In this document: piece after piece, positions 1 to 9,827 of the stretch
Numbering within the stretch: position 1 is the stretch's first letter
How the letters are laid out: every line of letters begins with the position of its first letter
From: Leptodesmis sichuanensis A121
GTDB lineage: Bacteria; Cyanobacteriota; Cyanobacteriia; Leptolyngbyales; Leptolyngbyaceae
Length of the DNA stretch: 64,000 nucleotides
Direction of reading: 5' to 3'
NCBI RefSeq assembly: GCF_021379005.1
Contig: NZ_CP075171.1
Span: 2,728,001-2,792,000, forward strand
The notes under the pieces: generated by a model
Told to the model about the DNA's origin: nothing
Databases searched by the model: none
The model's input: the letters and a program-made list of their open reading frames with translations, nothing else
Made by a program: the position numbers and the translations under genes

Positions 1-34
1 ACACATTACAGACCCGGTCGGGGAGTAGGTTGGC

Positions 35-3000
35 TTAGGATTCGTCTGGGGCATGGCGACGCTCTTGTGAAGAAATGGAGGCAGGCAACTGGACTACTTT
101 CTCCTGGCGCGATCGCCGATCAAAAAAGTCATGCAGCATCACATAAAAGCAGGGAATGATAAACAGGGTTAACAGGGTGGCCAGCGATAGCCCTGAGAAG
201 ACTACAATTCCCAGCGGTTGCAGAAATTCGCCTCCCTGCCCCAGACCCAGTGCCAGGGGGAACATCCCTAAGACGGTCGTAACGGTGGTCATCAAAATAG
301 GTCGCAGTCGTTGAGGGCCTGCTTTCAGAATCGCTGTGTAGCGATCGCAGCCTTCCCGCTTCAAGGTTTGATTGGCCAGCTCCACCATGACGATCGCGTT
401 GTTTACTACGATCCCCACCAGCAGCACCACGCCTACAATCACCGTCGCCCCGATCGCCGTTTGCGTGACAAATAGCCCCAGAATTCCCCCCGCCAAGGCT
501 AATGGAATCGTAAACATGATCACCAACGGGTCAATCAGCGAGTTGTACTGTACCGCCATCACCACAAACACCAGAAAAGCGGCCAGTCCACCCAACACTG
601 GCAAAGTAGCCTGGAGTTGCTGATTACTTTGAGCCGCCGTACTGGGGAGCACACTCACCCCTTCCGGCAAGTCCAGGTTATTCAGCACCTCATCTACTTG
701 CTTTAAAGCAGCCCCCAAACTGGCTCCCTGATTCAGGTTTCCGGCAATCAAAAATACCTGGCGTTGATTAATCCGCTGCACCTGACCGGGAGCCTGACCT
801 GACTCAATCCGGGCTACATCCCCTAAGCGAATTTGCCGATTGTCTTCTACAAACAGGGGTAAGCGCTCCAGTTGGGATGGTTGTTGTACCGATTGGCGAT
901 CGAGCCGCACCCGGATGTCCACCAGGCGATTTCCCCGTTGCAATTGTGTAGGGACACTACCCTGAATCGCCGTTTCCAGCATTTCGCCGATGTTCTGAAT
1001 GTTCAAATTCAGGGCCGATAACCGTTCCGGGTCAGGAAAGATTTGAATTTCCGGCTGGCGAGCATCAGCATCTGGACGAAAACTGGTGAGTGTGGCCTGG
1101 TCTTCTAACGCCTGGAGTACCTGCCGTCCGGCCTGATTCAATGCCTCCTCACTATTTCCTTGCAAAATCACATCCACTTCCGCGCCCCGTACCGGAGAAT
1201 TATTCAAAATCAGTCCCCGCACCTGACCTGGACTGAGCCGCAGCCGAATATCCACCAGATTCAACTGGCGTAATTCCCGTGTCACCCTGGTCACGTAATC
1301 CTCCACATTCGTTCCAGGCTTAAGCGTAATCGTGCTGGAACTCCTCAGAGGATTCTCACTGGTATTGCTGCCAAACAAAAACCCACCCACCGTCGTGAAG
1401 ACATACTCCGTTTCTGGTTGGGCCAGCAAAATTTTATCGACCGCCGCCATCACCTTTTGATTGTCTTCCAGCGGTGTACCGGGGGGAAATTGAGCGTTCA
1501 GGTTTGCCTGCCCAGTATTGATGCGGGGCAGAATTTCCTGGGGAAGCTGACCGGCCATCCAGAGGCTACCACCGCCCAAAACCAGGATGGTTAACCCAAC
1601 GATCAGTAACCGTTTTGCCAGCACCCATTGCAGCAGCGAGGCATATCCACGCGTACCGTCATCAAAACGACGGTTGAATTGTTGCAGCAACCAGAACTTG
1701 TTGATCCCACTCGAACGGCGGATTCCCAATAGCCGCGAAGTCAGCATCGGCACCACCGTCACGGCAATCAAAATAGACGCAGCTACAGCAAAACTAATCG
1801 TCAGAATCAACTCATTGAACAGCAACGCAATCAAACCACCAATCAACAGAAACGGCAGCACCGCCATCAGGTTGGTACTGGTGGAAGCCACCAGCGCCGA
1901 CTCCACCTCCTGACTGCTGTTGATGGATTGATGAATTAACTGTCGGGGAGTCAGACGGCTAACTGCACTGCGGCCCGGAGTCATGCCTGTCCCTTCTGCA
2001 ATGTTTTCCAGCATGACTATCGAGTTATCCACCACAATCCCCACACCCATTGCCAGGCCCCCTAGACTAAAGACATTCAGGGACAGCTTAAACACACCCA
2101 TGAGAATAATCGCCGTCAGGGTTGCCAATGGGATCGCCAGCACAATGATCAGCGTCTGCCGCATCGAACCCAGAAACAGCAGCACCGCGATCGCCGCCAA
2201 TCCTGCCCCCATCAGCCCCGAACTCACCACATTGGAAATCGCGTTTTGAATAAAGATGGACTCATCCAAAACGGGCAATAACGTCATATCTGCCGGAATC
2301 ACCCCTGATTTCCGCAACTCCTGCAGCCGTTGCTTCACCCCATTCACCACCTCGATCGTGTTGGCATCTGGCTGCTTCTGAATACTGACCTTCACTCCGG
2401 GTTGGCCATTCAGATTGATAAAAATCCGCTGCTCCTCCGTCCCATCTGTCACCGTTGCAAAATCCCGCAAATACACCCGATGGGTTGGCACAGCCCCCTG
2501 ATCACTCCCCGTTGTATTCCCCACTCCCTGATCCCCGCTCCCCGCTCCCTGACTCCCTCCTACCCTAAACGACAAATCCCGCAACTCCTGAGCGTTTTTG
2601 AAGCGCCCGATCGCCCGTGTCAGCGGCTCATTGTTTGCTCCCGAAATGCGTCCTCCGGAAATATCCTGGTTGCGATCGCGCAGTTCCGTCAGCACATCAT
2701 TCAAGCCCACGCCCTGAGCCTGCAACCGATTCAAATCAACCGTGACCTGAATTTCTTCATCTACACCCCCAGCCACATCTACCACTGCTACACCGGGAAC
2801 CACCCCCAACTCCCGCGCCAATTCCTCATCGGCAAACACCCGCAGATCTACAGGCCGCTGAGATGGGGAAGTAAGCGCTAACTCATACACAGGAAACTGG
2901 GACGGATCGACTTTGAACAGGCGAGGTTCCTCGATCGTGTTGGGCAACCGTCCTCTGGCCCGGTTAAAAGCGGCGGTAGCATCATTCAATGCCTGGTCAA

Positions 3001-3322
3001 TATTGCCGCCCGGTTGAAAAAATAGATCCAGACTGACCTGACCCTCACGGGTTTGGGAGTAAATTTGTACCACCCCTTCAGTGGCCGATAGAGCTTCTTC
3101 CAGCGGCTTCGTAATTTCGTCCACTGCTACCTCCGGAGAAATTCCTGGTGCATTCAGCCGTACACCAATGCGGGGATAGGTGATTGAGGGCAGTAAATCA
3201 ACTTGCAGGGTGTTGATGAAAAACACGCCAACCACAATCACTGCCAGCGTCAACATTAAGGTGCCAATGTGACGACGAATGGAAAGAGCGCTGAGGCTAA
3301 AGCCAGTAGGACGATTTTGCAT
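35..3322 (-). CDS. RND-family efflux transporter permease (AcrB/HAE1-like)
   Basis: Inner-membrane proton-driven exporter, about 1095 residues, the usual length for the family. The duplicated RND plan is visible: an N-terminal membrane helix, a large periplasmic loop, a helix block with GVGIVVDNSIVMLENI (TM4; one Asp, VDN, where many drug pumps have VDD), then a second half ending with GIVVNNAIVMVEL. It should form a tripartite pump with the adaptor encoded just upstream on the same strand; no outer-membrane channel gene is in view. An ATG at 3322 (MQNRPTGFSL) is preferred over the start 32 codons upstream because the family begins just before the first helix. A heptamer-repeat insertion sits in the first periplasmic domain. 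Substrate cannot be read from sequence. Confidence 0.93.
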   Translation of the reverse strand: MQNRPTGFSLSALSIRRHIGTLMLTLAVIVVGVFFINTLQVDLLPSITYPRIGVRLNAPGISPEVAVDEITKPLEEALSATEGVVQIYSQTREGQVSLDLFFQPGGNIDQALNDATAAFNRARGRLPNTIEEPRLFKVDPSQFPVYELALTSPSQRPVDLRVFADEELARELGVVPGVAVVDVAGGVDEEIQVTVDLNRLQAQGVGLNDVLTELRDRNQDISGGRISGANNEPLTRAIGRFKNAQELRDLSFRVGGSQGAGSGDQGVGNTTGSDQGAVPTHRVYLRDFATVTDGTEEQRIFINLNGQPGVKVSIQKQPDANTIEVVNGVKQRLQELRKSGVIPADMTLLPVLDESIFIQNAISNVVSSGLMGAGLAAIAVLLFLGSMRQTLIIVLAIPLATLTAIILMGVFKLSLNVFSLGGLAMGVGIVVDNSIVMLENIAEGTGMTPGRSAVSRLTPRQLIHQSINSSQEVESALVASTSTNLMAVLPFLLIGGLIALLFNELILTISFAVAASILIAVTVVPMLTSRLLGIRRSSGINKFWLLQQFNRRFDDGTRGYASLLQWVLAKRLLIVGLTILVLGGGSLWMAGQLPQEILPRINTGQANLNAQFPPGTPLEDNQKVMAAVDKILLAQPETEYVFTTVGGFLFGSNTSENPLRSSSTITLKPGTNVEDYVTRVTRELRQLNLVDIRLRLSPGQVRGLILNNSPVRGAEVDVILQGNSEEALNQAGRQVLQALEDQATLTSFRPDADARQPEIQIFPDPERLSALNLNIQNIGEMLETAIQGSVPTQLQRGNRLVDIRVRLDRQSVQQPSQLERLPLFVEDNRQIRLGDVARIESGQAPGQVQRINQRQVFLIAGNLNQGASLGAALKQVDEVLNNLDLPEGVSVLPSTAAQSNQQLQATLPVLGGLAAFLVFVVMAVQYNSLIDPLVIMFTIPLALAGGILGLFVTQTAIGATVIVGVVLLVGIVVNNAIVMVELANQTLKREGCDRYTAILKAGPQRLRPILMTTVTTVLGMFPLALGLGQGGEFLQPLGIVVFSGLSLATLLTLFIIPCFYVMLHDFFDRRSRQEKVVQLPASISSQERRHAPDES
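2519..2563. repeat. In-frame heptamer STRR inside the RND gene
   Basis: Period-7 units of the CTCCCTG/CTCCCCG type. They encode a Gly/Ser/Gln-rich stretch (around GSGDQGVGN) inserted just before the conserved VYLRDFATV segment of the pump. Confidence 0.7.
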
Positions 3323-3497
3323 GAGAACTGTGGAGAGGAACAGTGAATCAAGGAAAACAGGCGTGAAGCCCCAGAAAAGTTTTAGGTTCTTAGCTTTTGA
3401 CCTGATCTCAAACCGCAAGGTTCTACATTCTCGATCTGAGATGCCATCTAAAGTTCAAAACTGAGAACTCAAACCTTAAAACTCAAAACTTGCCTGC

Positions 3498-3571
3498 AAC
3501 TGAACCAAGTCCAGTTAGAGAACGGTCGTTTTCCGATCAGAGAAACTCCGGTTCTGGACTTGAACAAAGTT
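3498..3571 (-). repeat. 74-bp interspersed repeat, copy A
   Basis: The reverse strand aligns without gaps over 74 bases with copies at 9621-9694 and 47345-47418. Shared blocks include CAAGT, CAGA, CTGA, GGAAAACGACCGTTCTCTA (with copy C) and CTGG/GGTT. This copy ends at the stop codon of the adaptor gene, in the gap before the RND pump gene. Confidence 0.7.
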
Positions 3572-4959
3572 TAACTTCTTGGGCTAGCACCTTCTGATAA
3601 CACACTCAGCCGGATGGGAGCACCGTCTTCGAGGGCTTTGCTGCTGCGAACGATGAAGCGATCGCCCGGTTGTAACCCAGCCAGAATTTCCACCTGTCCA
3701 TCACGGCAGTTTCCCAGAGTTACAGAGCGGGCGGCAGCGGCTGTCTGTTTACCGGAGCCTGTCACGACAAATATAGTGCCTGTTTTGCTGCCGGATTCCT
3801 GACGGTTCTGGCCTCTCGCTGGAGTGGCGGAGGCGGAGGCTAGGGGCTTTGCTGCGGATTGCGATCGTGCTCCTGCCTGGCGCTCCTCATGGGTTTTTAA
3901 GGCGGTTTCCGGCACAACGACTCGCTTAACAGCCTGTTGGGTGAAATTCACGCGGGCCAGCAGGCCACTGCCAACCTTGCCATTGGGATTGGGCATGGCC
4001 ACTTCTACGGGGATTAACCGCGAGGTGGGGTTGGCTGCCGGAGAAACTCGCGTTACCCGTCCTGCAAAAGTCTGGTCAGGAAAGGCATCCAACTTCACCT
4101 GGACAGATTGACCAGGGCGAATCGTACCTAATTCCAATTCCGAGACTTGCACGGCCACCTTCACTTGGCTGAAGTCTCCCAGCTTTAAAATTTCGCTTCC
4201 TGGTTGGGCCAGGTTACCAGGTTCAGTCACTCGTTCCAGCACAAAGCCCGTTACAGGTGCGGTCAGTAAGCTATAGGATTGCCGTTCTTGCTCTCTAGCC
4301 ACGATCGCCCGTTGAGAAGCTACCCGGCGTTGAATTGCGGCCACGGCTTGTTGGCGGGTACGCACCTGGCTCTGGGCCGATCGCAATGCTTGCTGGGCTG
4401 TTCCCACTGTTGTGCGGGCGTTTTCCACTTGTTGTTCTGGGATTGCCCCTTCCCGGAATAATTGCTCCAATCGAGACAAATCAGATTGGGCCTGTTGCAG
4501 CCTCAGCCGTGCCTCTTCCACCTGGGTTTGGGCATTACTGACTTCGGTACGAGCCTGGGCGACTTCAGATTCTCGTGCGGCGACTTCCGCCTCTGCTGCC
4601 ACGACGGCAGCAGCCAGAACATTGTCATCCAGGCGACCCAGCACCTGTCCCTGAGTCACGCGATCGCCCACATTCACTGCCAGATCAATTAACTGACCTT
4701 CTACCCGCGATCGTAAAGAAACCTGGCGATAGGGTTGGGTCGTTCCGGTATATTCCAGATCCGGTTGCAGGGGAGCCGTGCGGGCGATCGCCACATCCAC
4801 AGCAGCAGGTCTGTTATCAACCTGGGCAGGCTGGGGTTGAGCTTCGGCATCCGCTTTTGGAGGCAATCCACAACCAGAAAGGGGAATCAGTGAGCTGGCA
4901 AAAGTAACCCAAAGAAGACGGATTGCCAGGTGTCTGAATTGCAAAAGGGACTGTGCCAT
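3571..4959 (-). CDS. RND efflux periplasmic adaptor (HlyD/MFP family), lipoprotein
   Basis: Membrane-fusion subunit, 462 residues from the ATG at 4959 (MAQSLLQFR). The alternative start is a TTG seven codons upstream with no better ribosome site. A signal peptide ends in a lipobox (LIPLSGC), so the protein is probably anchored in the membrane by lipidated Cys. The biotinyl-lipoyl half [12 protein letters not shown] is followed by a long Ala/Gln/Glu-rich coiled-coil hairpin, the second lipoyl half ([14 protein letters not shown]) and beta-barrel segments. A Ser/Ala/Thr-rich linker lies near the C-terminus. It is transcribed ahead of the RND pump gene with a 248-bp gap holding a 74-bp repeat, and both probably form one operon. 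Confidence 0.9.
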   Translation of the reverse strand: MAQSLLQFRHLAIRLLWVTFASSLIPLSGCGLPPKADAEAQPQPAQVDNRPAAVDVAIARTAPLQPDLEYTGTTQPYRQVSLRSRVEGQLIDLAVNVGDRVTQGQVLGRLDDNVLAAAVVAAEAEVAARESEVAQARTEVSNAQTQVEEARLRLQQAQSDLSRLEQLFREGAIPEQQVENARTTVGTAQQALRSAQSQVRTRQQAVAAIQRRVASQRAIVAREQERQSYSLLTAPVTGFVLERVTEPGNLAQPGSEILKLGDFSQVKVAVQVSELELGTIRPGQSVQVKLDAFPDQTFAGRVTRVSPAANPTSRLIPVEVAMPNPNGKVGSGLLARVNFTQQAVKRVVVPETALKTHEERQAGARSQSAAKPLASASATPARGQNRQESGSKTGTIFVVTGSGKQTAAAARSVTLGNCRDGQVEILAGLQPGDRFIVRSSKALEDGAPIRLSVLSEGASPRS

Positions 4960-5138
4960 AAAATTCTCTTGCGTACCCAATTTGCAAAGGGGGTAAACTG
5001 TAAATTTTCTTCATACTATCTTAGGAATCCCCACGCCATAAGGCATCTGTCTAAAGATTTAGACGGGGCTACCGATAGACTGCAAACAACCAGTTTCCTT
5101 GTACTCTAGAACTGAGCCTGTGCATAAGGGCAGATACC

Positions 5139-5144
5139 AGGAGG
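5139..5144 (+). promoter_or_regulatory. Strong Shine-Dalgarno of tatA
   Basis: AGGAGG lies 4 bases before the ATG at 5149 and fixes the start of this very short gene. Confidence 0.7.
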
Positions 5145-5148
5145 CGTT

Positions 5149-5331
5149 ATGTTTGGACTTGGGTGGCCGGAAGTGATCATTATTGCGGTGGTGGCAATTT
5201 TGATTTTTGGGCCGAAAAAGATTCCTGAATTGGGGGGAACCTTAGGCAAAACTCTCAGAGGATTTAAGGAAGAGGTCAACAAACCCAGTGAGGACACGGC
5301 AGAATCTGAGACGGGCGATCGCGAGGCATAA
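5149..5331 (+). CDS. tatA: Twin-arginine translocase subunit TatA/E
   Basis: Small pore subunit of the Sec-independent export system for folded proteins, 60 residues, typical for cyanobacterial TatA. An N-terminal membrane helix (PEVIIIAVVAILIF) is followed by the hallmark FGPKKIPELGGTLGK hinge and amphipathic helix (GKTLRGFKEEVN) and a short acidic tail. It is a single gene, divergent from the RND genes; tatC is not in the window. A perfect AGGAGG precedes the ATG. Confidence 0.95.
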   Translation: MFGLGWPEVIIIAVVAILIFGPKKIPELGGTLGKTLRGFKEEVNKPSEDTAESETGDREA

Positions 5332-5533
5332 CACTGCCCGGAGGGTGGGAGGGCAAGAAGGTGAGACTACGGAAGCAGTGAAGGATGAGCATCGGCCTGC
5401 TGCGATCGCGTGGAATCCAGGGAGTTTCCGTTAAAGGCCAGGAACGTTCCTCCCATAATCAAAAACCCCAGCAGCCTTGAGATTGGGCAAGGGGGTGTGG
5501 GGTGTGGTGAATGCCAGTGAAAGCGGCTGTACG

Positions 5534-8275
5534 TTAGGCAGGCACTTCTGAATTTTGCGTCGGATCGACCGCGTCAGCGGCGGCCTTCGCGGGTACGGGA
5601 AGAGAACCATTGGAGGCAGAGGTTTCCGCCGCGACAGGATTGACTGGAGCCAGTTCTGGTTCTGCAATCGGGCGGCGGGCATTAATCAAACCGATCGCCC
5701 GACTGACACTTTCCGGCAGAATCACCACCAGGCCATTCAGGGGAGCGCTGTCCAGGGCAGATTGAATCGCTTTAGTTTCATCCAGGATGGTTTCAAAGCG
5801 ACAATCGGGTTTCGCCTGTTGCAATCCTCGTGCAATCAAGCGGGCCGCTTCCCCACGGGGACGACCACGGGTATCATCATCTTCTTTGATAATGATGCGA
5901 TCGAACATTCCCGCCGATAGGGTACCCAGGGTAATAAAGTCCTCATCGCGGCGATCGCCCGGGCCACCGACCACGCCAATCCGTTCCCCCGGCCAATTTT
6001 GGACAAATCCACCCAGGGCTTGGTAACTATGAGGATTGTGGGCATAGTCCACCAGCGCATGATATTTGCCCAGATTGAACAAATTCATCCGTCCCGGTGT
6101 TTGTCCGGCTGAAGCCCGGAAGGTTAGTAAGGCAGTCCGAATATCCTTAATGTCCACACCCTGAGCAAACGCCGCCAGACTGGCCGCCAGGGCATTGGCA
6201 ATCATAAAGGGAGCACGTCCACCTAAAGTCAGGGGGACATTGGCCGCAGGTTCAATGCGCAACGTCCAGTCTCCCTTCAAAATTGACAGATAGCCATTCT
6301 CGTAAACAGCCGCCAGCCCCCCTTTCTGGGTATGCGCTTTGAGCAATTCATTCTCTGGATTCATGGAGAAATAGGCGATCTGACCTGTCACCCGACTGGC
6401 CATTTCAGTCACCAGGGGATCGTCGGCATTCAGAACGGCGTATCCATTCGGCATTACCGTCTCGGCCACAACGCTTTTCAAGCGTGCCATTTGCTCGATC
6501 GTGTCGATATCGCCAATGCCCAAGTGATCGGCGGCAACGTTCAGCACGACCCCCACATCGCAGGATGTGAAGGCCAGTCCCGATCGCAGAATGCCACCTC
6601 TGGCACTTTCGAGAACGGCGACTTCGACCGTGGGATCTTGCAGAATCAGTTGGGCACTTTGCGGCCCAGTGTTGTCTCCGGGTTCTGCCAGATAATCGCC
6701 AATGTAAGTCCCGTCCGTGGTGGTATAGCCAACCACCTGGCCCGTTTGCCGGAAAATATGGGCAATCAGTCGGGTAGTTGTAGTTTTACCGTTGGTTCCG
6801 GTGATAGCAACGATGGGGACGCGGCTGGGAGTACCGGGAGGAAAGAGCATATCCAGTACAGGCTCGGCCACATTGCGGGGAATCCCTTCACTGGGGCAGA
6901 CGTGCATCCGGAAGCCAGGAGCCGCATTCACTTCCACAATCACGCCATCCACTTCCCGTAGGGGGCGGCTGATATCTTGAGTCACCACATCGATCCCGGC
7001 AATATCCAGACCGATGGTTTTGGCTACCCGTTGAGCAATCCAGACATTCTCTGGATGGATGTCATCCGTGCGATCGACGGAAATGCCGCCCGTACTCAGG
7101 TTGGCTGTGGCTCGCAGATAGCAGATCTCACCCTTGGGCAGCACCGTATCCAGGGTATAGCCCTGTCGTTCCAGTAATTGCCAACTGGTGCGATCGAGGA
7201 CAATTTTGGTCAACACATTATCATGACCGATCCCCCGACGCGGATCCTGGTTGGTGATTTCAATCAGTTGTTCGATCGTCGAGTGTCCGTCTCCCACCAC
7301 ATGGGCTGGAATCCGTTCCGCGACCGCAACCACCTTACCATTCACGACTAGAATCCGGTGATCCCGTCCCTGATAGAAGCGCTCCACGATCGCGGCACGG
7401 GATACTTCTCTGGCTGCATCGTAGGCTTCAATTGCCTGTTCCCAGGAGGTGATATTGATAGTAATTCCCCGACCATGATTGCCGTCTAGAGGCTTGATCA
7501 CAATGGGGTAGCCACCAACAAACTCGATCGCCTCTTCCAATTCATCCAGAAAATAGATCGTCGTGCCCTTGGGAACCGGAATCCCAGCATCTCGCAGGAT
7601 CCGCTTGGTGCCTTCTTTGTCGCTGGCCAGTTCCACGCCCAGGATGCTGGTGAAGTTACTCAGCGTTGCCTGGATGCGCTTTTGATACACTCCATACCCC
7701 AGTTGAATCAAACTGCGGGCACCCAGCTCGAACCAGGGAATTCCCCTGGCTTCGGCCTCTTTGACGATAGACTCAGTACTGGGGCCAAGAGCACCTTCAC
7801 TGGCCAGTTCCCGCAGGTCGTCCAGATCCTTTTCCAGTTCTTCCTGGGGATACGTGCCTGTATCCACAATACTCTGGCACAAGCGTACCGCTGCCCGTGC
7901 CGCATACCGCCCCGCTTGTTCATGCTGATACTCAATTACCACCTGATAAACACCGGGTGTGGAGGTTTCGCGGGTGCGTCCAAAGCCCACAGGCATTCCG
8001 GCTAATTCCTGAAGTTCCAGAGCCATATGCTCGACAATGTGGCCCATCATGGTTCCTTCCTGCACTCGTCTTAGGAACCCCCCGACACAACCCGGAGAAC
8101 AGAAGTGTTCAATCAGGCTGGGGAGAACATTCACCAGCCCTTCGTAAAAGCCTGGAATTTGGCTGGAAGGTTTGTCAGCTAAGGCTTCCAGATCCAGACG
8201 CATGACGACCAATTTTTGACGACGAATACTCCAGTAGTTGGGCCCACGTAATGTCTGGATCTTCAGTATCTTCAT
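5534..8275 (-). CDS. cphA: Cyanophycin synthetase
   Basis: Makes the storage polymer multi-L-arginyl-poly-L-aspartate from Asp, Arg and ATP. About 913 residues from the ATG at 8275 (MKILKIQTLRGPNYW), the family start; an upstream in-frame start adds 12 residues without support. Visible parts: an N-terminal CphA domain; an ATP-grasp domain with KPLDGNHGRG near residues 261-270 and VIVEVNAAPG near 445; and a Mur-ligase-like domain with the P-loop GTNGKTTTTRL near 493-503 and the YAHNPHSY motif. The C-terminus carries an Ala/Pro-rich tail. It lies 302 bp downstream of cphB on the same strand, as in other cyanobacterial cphBA clusters. Confidence 0.97.
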   Translation of the reverse strand: MKILKIQTLRGPNYWSIRRQKLVVMRLDLEALADKPSSQIPGFYEGLVNVLPSLIEHFCSPGCVGGFLRRVQEGTMMGHIVEHMALELQELAGMPVGFGRTRETSTPGVYQVVIEYQHEQAGRYAARAAVRLCQSIVDTGTYPQEELEKDLDDLRELASEGALGPSTESIVKEAEARGIPWFELGARSLIQLGYGVYQKRIQATLSNFTSILGVELASDKEGTKRILRDAGIPVPKGTTIYFLDELEEAIEFVGGYPIVIKPLDGNHGRGITINITSWEQAIEAYDAAREVSRAAIVERFYQGRDHRILVVNGKVVAVAERIPAHVVGDGHSTIEQLIEITNQDPRRGIGHDNVLTKIVLDRTSWQLLERQGYTLDTVLPKGEICYLRATANLSTGGISVDRTDDIHPENVWIAQRVAKTIGLDIAGIDVVTQDISRPLREVDGVIVEVNAAPGFRMHVCPSEGIPRNVAEPVLDMLFPPGTPSRVPIVAITGTNGKTTTTRLIAHIFRQTGQVVGYTTTDGTYIGDYLAEPGDNTGPQSAQLILQDPTVEVAVLESARGGILRSGLAFTSCDVGVVLNVAADHLGIGDIDTIEQMARLKSVVAETVMPNGYAVLNADDPLVTEMASRVTGQIAYFSMNPENELLKAHTQKGGLAAVYENGYLSILKGDWTLRIEPAANVPLTLGGRAPFMIANALAASLAAFAQGVDIKDIRTALLTFRASAGQTPGRMNLFNLGKYHALVDYAHNPHSYQALGGFVQNWPGERIGVVGGPGDRRDEDFITLGTLSAGMFDRIIIKEDDDTRGRPRGEAARLIARGLQQAKPDCRFETILDETKAIQSALDSAPLNGLVVILPESVSRAIGLINARRPIAEPELAPVNPVAAETSASNGSLPVPAKAAADAVDPTQNSEVPA

Positions 8276-8577
8276 AGCAGTATCTTGATTAGGTTTGAGC
8301 GCGTTCAGCACCCACTACACACTCAACGCAAACGTGCAGTTGAAAGTTGGTTTGGAAGCTGGTCTTGGACAGTTATTCAGTGTCATTCTCTAGACAACCC
8401 CAAACTGTCCATAATGAACAGTTTTTAGTTCGGTCAGACTTATCAGTCCATTCGACAACAGCATTTGTCTATCTGAAAATTCAAGGTTTCTACAGAGAGA
8501 ATGATGACTAATCTCGTTCTACCACTTTTGGTGGTGTTCTCGCAGTTAAAAGCTTGTACAGTTAAGCGCTTTCTTCA
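8276..8577 (-). promoter_or_regulatory. cphB-cphA spacer with nested inverted repeats
   Basis: 302 bp without a gene. GGACAGTT (8367-8374) is repeated inverted as AACTGTCC (8403-8410), and AAACTGT (8402-8408) as ACAGTTT (8418-8424). A small hairpin ACCAC/GTGGT lies at 8525-8539. The arms could be an operator or an attenuator of cphA. I found no GTA-N8-TAC (NtcA) box. Confidence 0.35.
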
Positions 8578-9402
8578 CTAAAAACTTCCAGAGCGAGAAT
8601 GAACAGGCATACGTTTACGTAGATCATAACGATCGCCGTAAACCAGGATATGCACTTTGAGATTGCAGATACTGAGCGGATCCGTTGCCCCGACATGATG
8701 TTGATTGGTATGGGTCATATCCTGCGGATCAATCACCGTGACAGTTCCTTTGCCTAACACCTGCATCAGGCCATCCCCCTCAAACACGGCACAGGTATCC
8801 TCATCAATCCCGATGCCAAGGCGATCGGCATGGCCTGCGATTGCACTCATCAATCGAGCCATTCGATTCCGGTTATGGAAGTGCTGATCCACCAGCAGTT
8901 CGGGGATGATTCCCAGTCCTGTCGTGATGTCCACCAGCGATCGGTTGGGAGATTCGCCACTACCGCCGCCTGCGATCATGTAATGACCCATGACGGCGGC
9001 TCCAGCACTGGTTCCAGCCAGGGTAATTTCTCCCCGTTGTGCCCGCTGCCGGATGGTATTCATCAACAGTGTATCTGCCAGCAGGCCACAGAGACGCAGT
9101 TGATCGCCTCCGGTCATAAAGACTCCTGTGCAGTTTTCGGCATAGTTTTGCAGAATGGGATTTTCACAGTGTTCGCGATCGCGAATGTCGAGAATTTCAA
9201 TCCCCTTCGCTCCCATTTCATTAAAAATTTCTCGATACCGCTCCCCAATCACAGCGGGTTCACGAGACGCAGAGGGAATAATGGCTATGCGGGCATCAGT
9301 GGCCCCCGATCGATTGAAAAAGTTCGTCAAAATTTCCCGCCCATGAACTTTATCTTCGGCTCCCCCGATAATCATAATGGCGGTTTTGGTTGATTGAGGC
9401 AT
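8578..9402 (-). CDS. cphB: Cyanophycinase (peptidase family S51)
   Basis: Exopeptidase that releases beta-Asp-Arg dipeptides from cyanophycin. The ATG at 9402 (MPQSTKTAIM) gives 274 residues and follows a GGAGAGGAA ribosome site directly; a start 38 codons upstream is less likely. With this start the nucleophile of the GTSAGA motif is Ser132, the number known for the Synechocystis enzyme, which supports the choice. Other S51 features: MTGGDQLRL and PELLVDQHFHNRNRMARL. It precedes cphA, so synthesis and breakdown of the nitrogen reserve are encoded together. Confidence 0.96.
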   Translation of the reverse strand: MPQSTKTAIMIIGGAEDKVHGREILTNFFNRSGATDARIAIIPSASREPAVIGERYREIFNEMGAKGIEILDIRDREHCENPILQNYAENCTGVFMTGGDQLRLCGLLADTLLMNTIRQRAQRGEITLAGTSAGAAVMGHYMIAGGGSGESPNRSLVDITTGLGIIPELLVDQHFHNRNRMARLMSAIAGHADRLGIGIDEDTCAVFEGDGLMQVLGKGTVTVIDPQDMTHTNQHHVGATDPLSICNLKVHILVYGDRYDLRKRMPVHSRSGSF

Positions 9403-9827
9403 TTCCTCTCCAAGGAACTGAAACTGTAACTGCGGAGGCCCATTGACTCCAGAAGTGTGATGAAATAGACGCTCCAAAAACTTCGTAACGGAGGTAGGCA
9501 CACTGCTCTTATTCATGCTCCGCGAGGCTCCCCTGTTGCTTGGCTAGAAGCGTAACCACTGGACAATGCTGACCCTCAGCTAACTACATCATCATTAATT
9601 TAAACTACATCTTGGGACTAAACCTTTTCCAAGTCCAGAGCCGCAGTTCCGCTGAAAAGGAAACTTCAGGTTTCTAACTGAACCTGGTTTGGTTTGGGCG
9701 ATCGACCCAATGCCTTGCAGATTAAATGGCTCTCGAAGCGTGTTACTTGAGAGCTTTTATAAATAATACGCTTAATGACAGATTATTAAAGCTTAAATTA
9801 AAGAAGGTAAAGAATTTTCGCCCCTCT
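9403..9827. other. Divergent cphB/trmD spacer
   Basis: 425 bp without a convincing gene. It holds the promoters of both flanking genes and copy B of the 74-bp repeat (9621-9694). The AT-rich stretch just before trmD is open in the trmD frame, but the family start is the ATG at 9828. Confidence 0.5.
9621..9694 (+). repeat. 74-bp interspersed repeat, copy B
   Basis: Ungapped match to copies A (3498-3571, reverse) and C (47345-47418). Flanking CTAAACC at 9618-9624 can pair with GGTTTGG near its end, closing the element as a stem. Confidence 0.7.

Noticed and set aside
2330-2881. Plus-strand ORF of 183 codons inside the RND gene
   Set aside because: Antisense to conserved pump sequence, Pro/His/Ile-rich without a domain.
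4279-4907. Several plus-strand ORFs over the adaptor gene
   Set aside because: Antisense shadows in coiled-coil coding DNA.
8276-8577. NtcA box controlling the cyanophycin genes
   Set aside because: Regulation by NtcA is known for cph genes in other cyanobacteria, but no GTA-N8-TAC site was found in this spacer.
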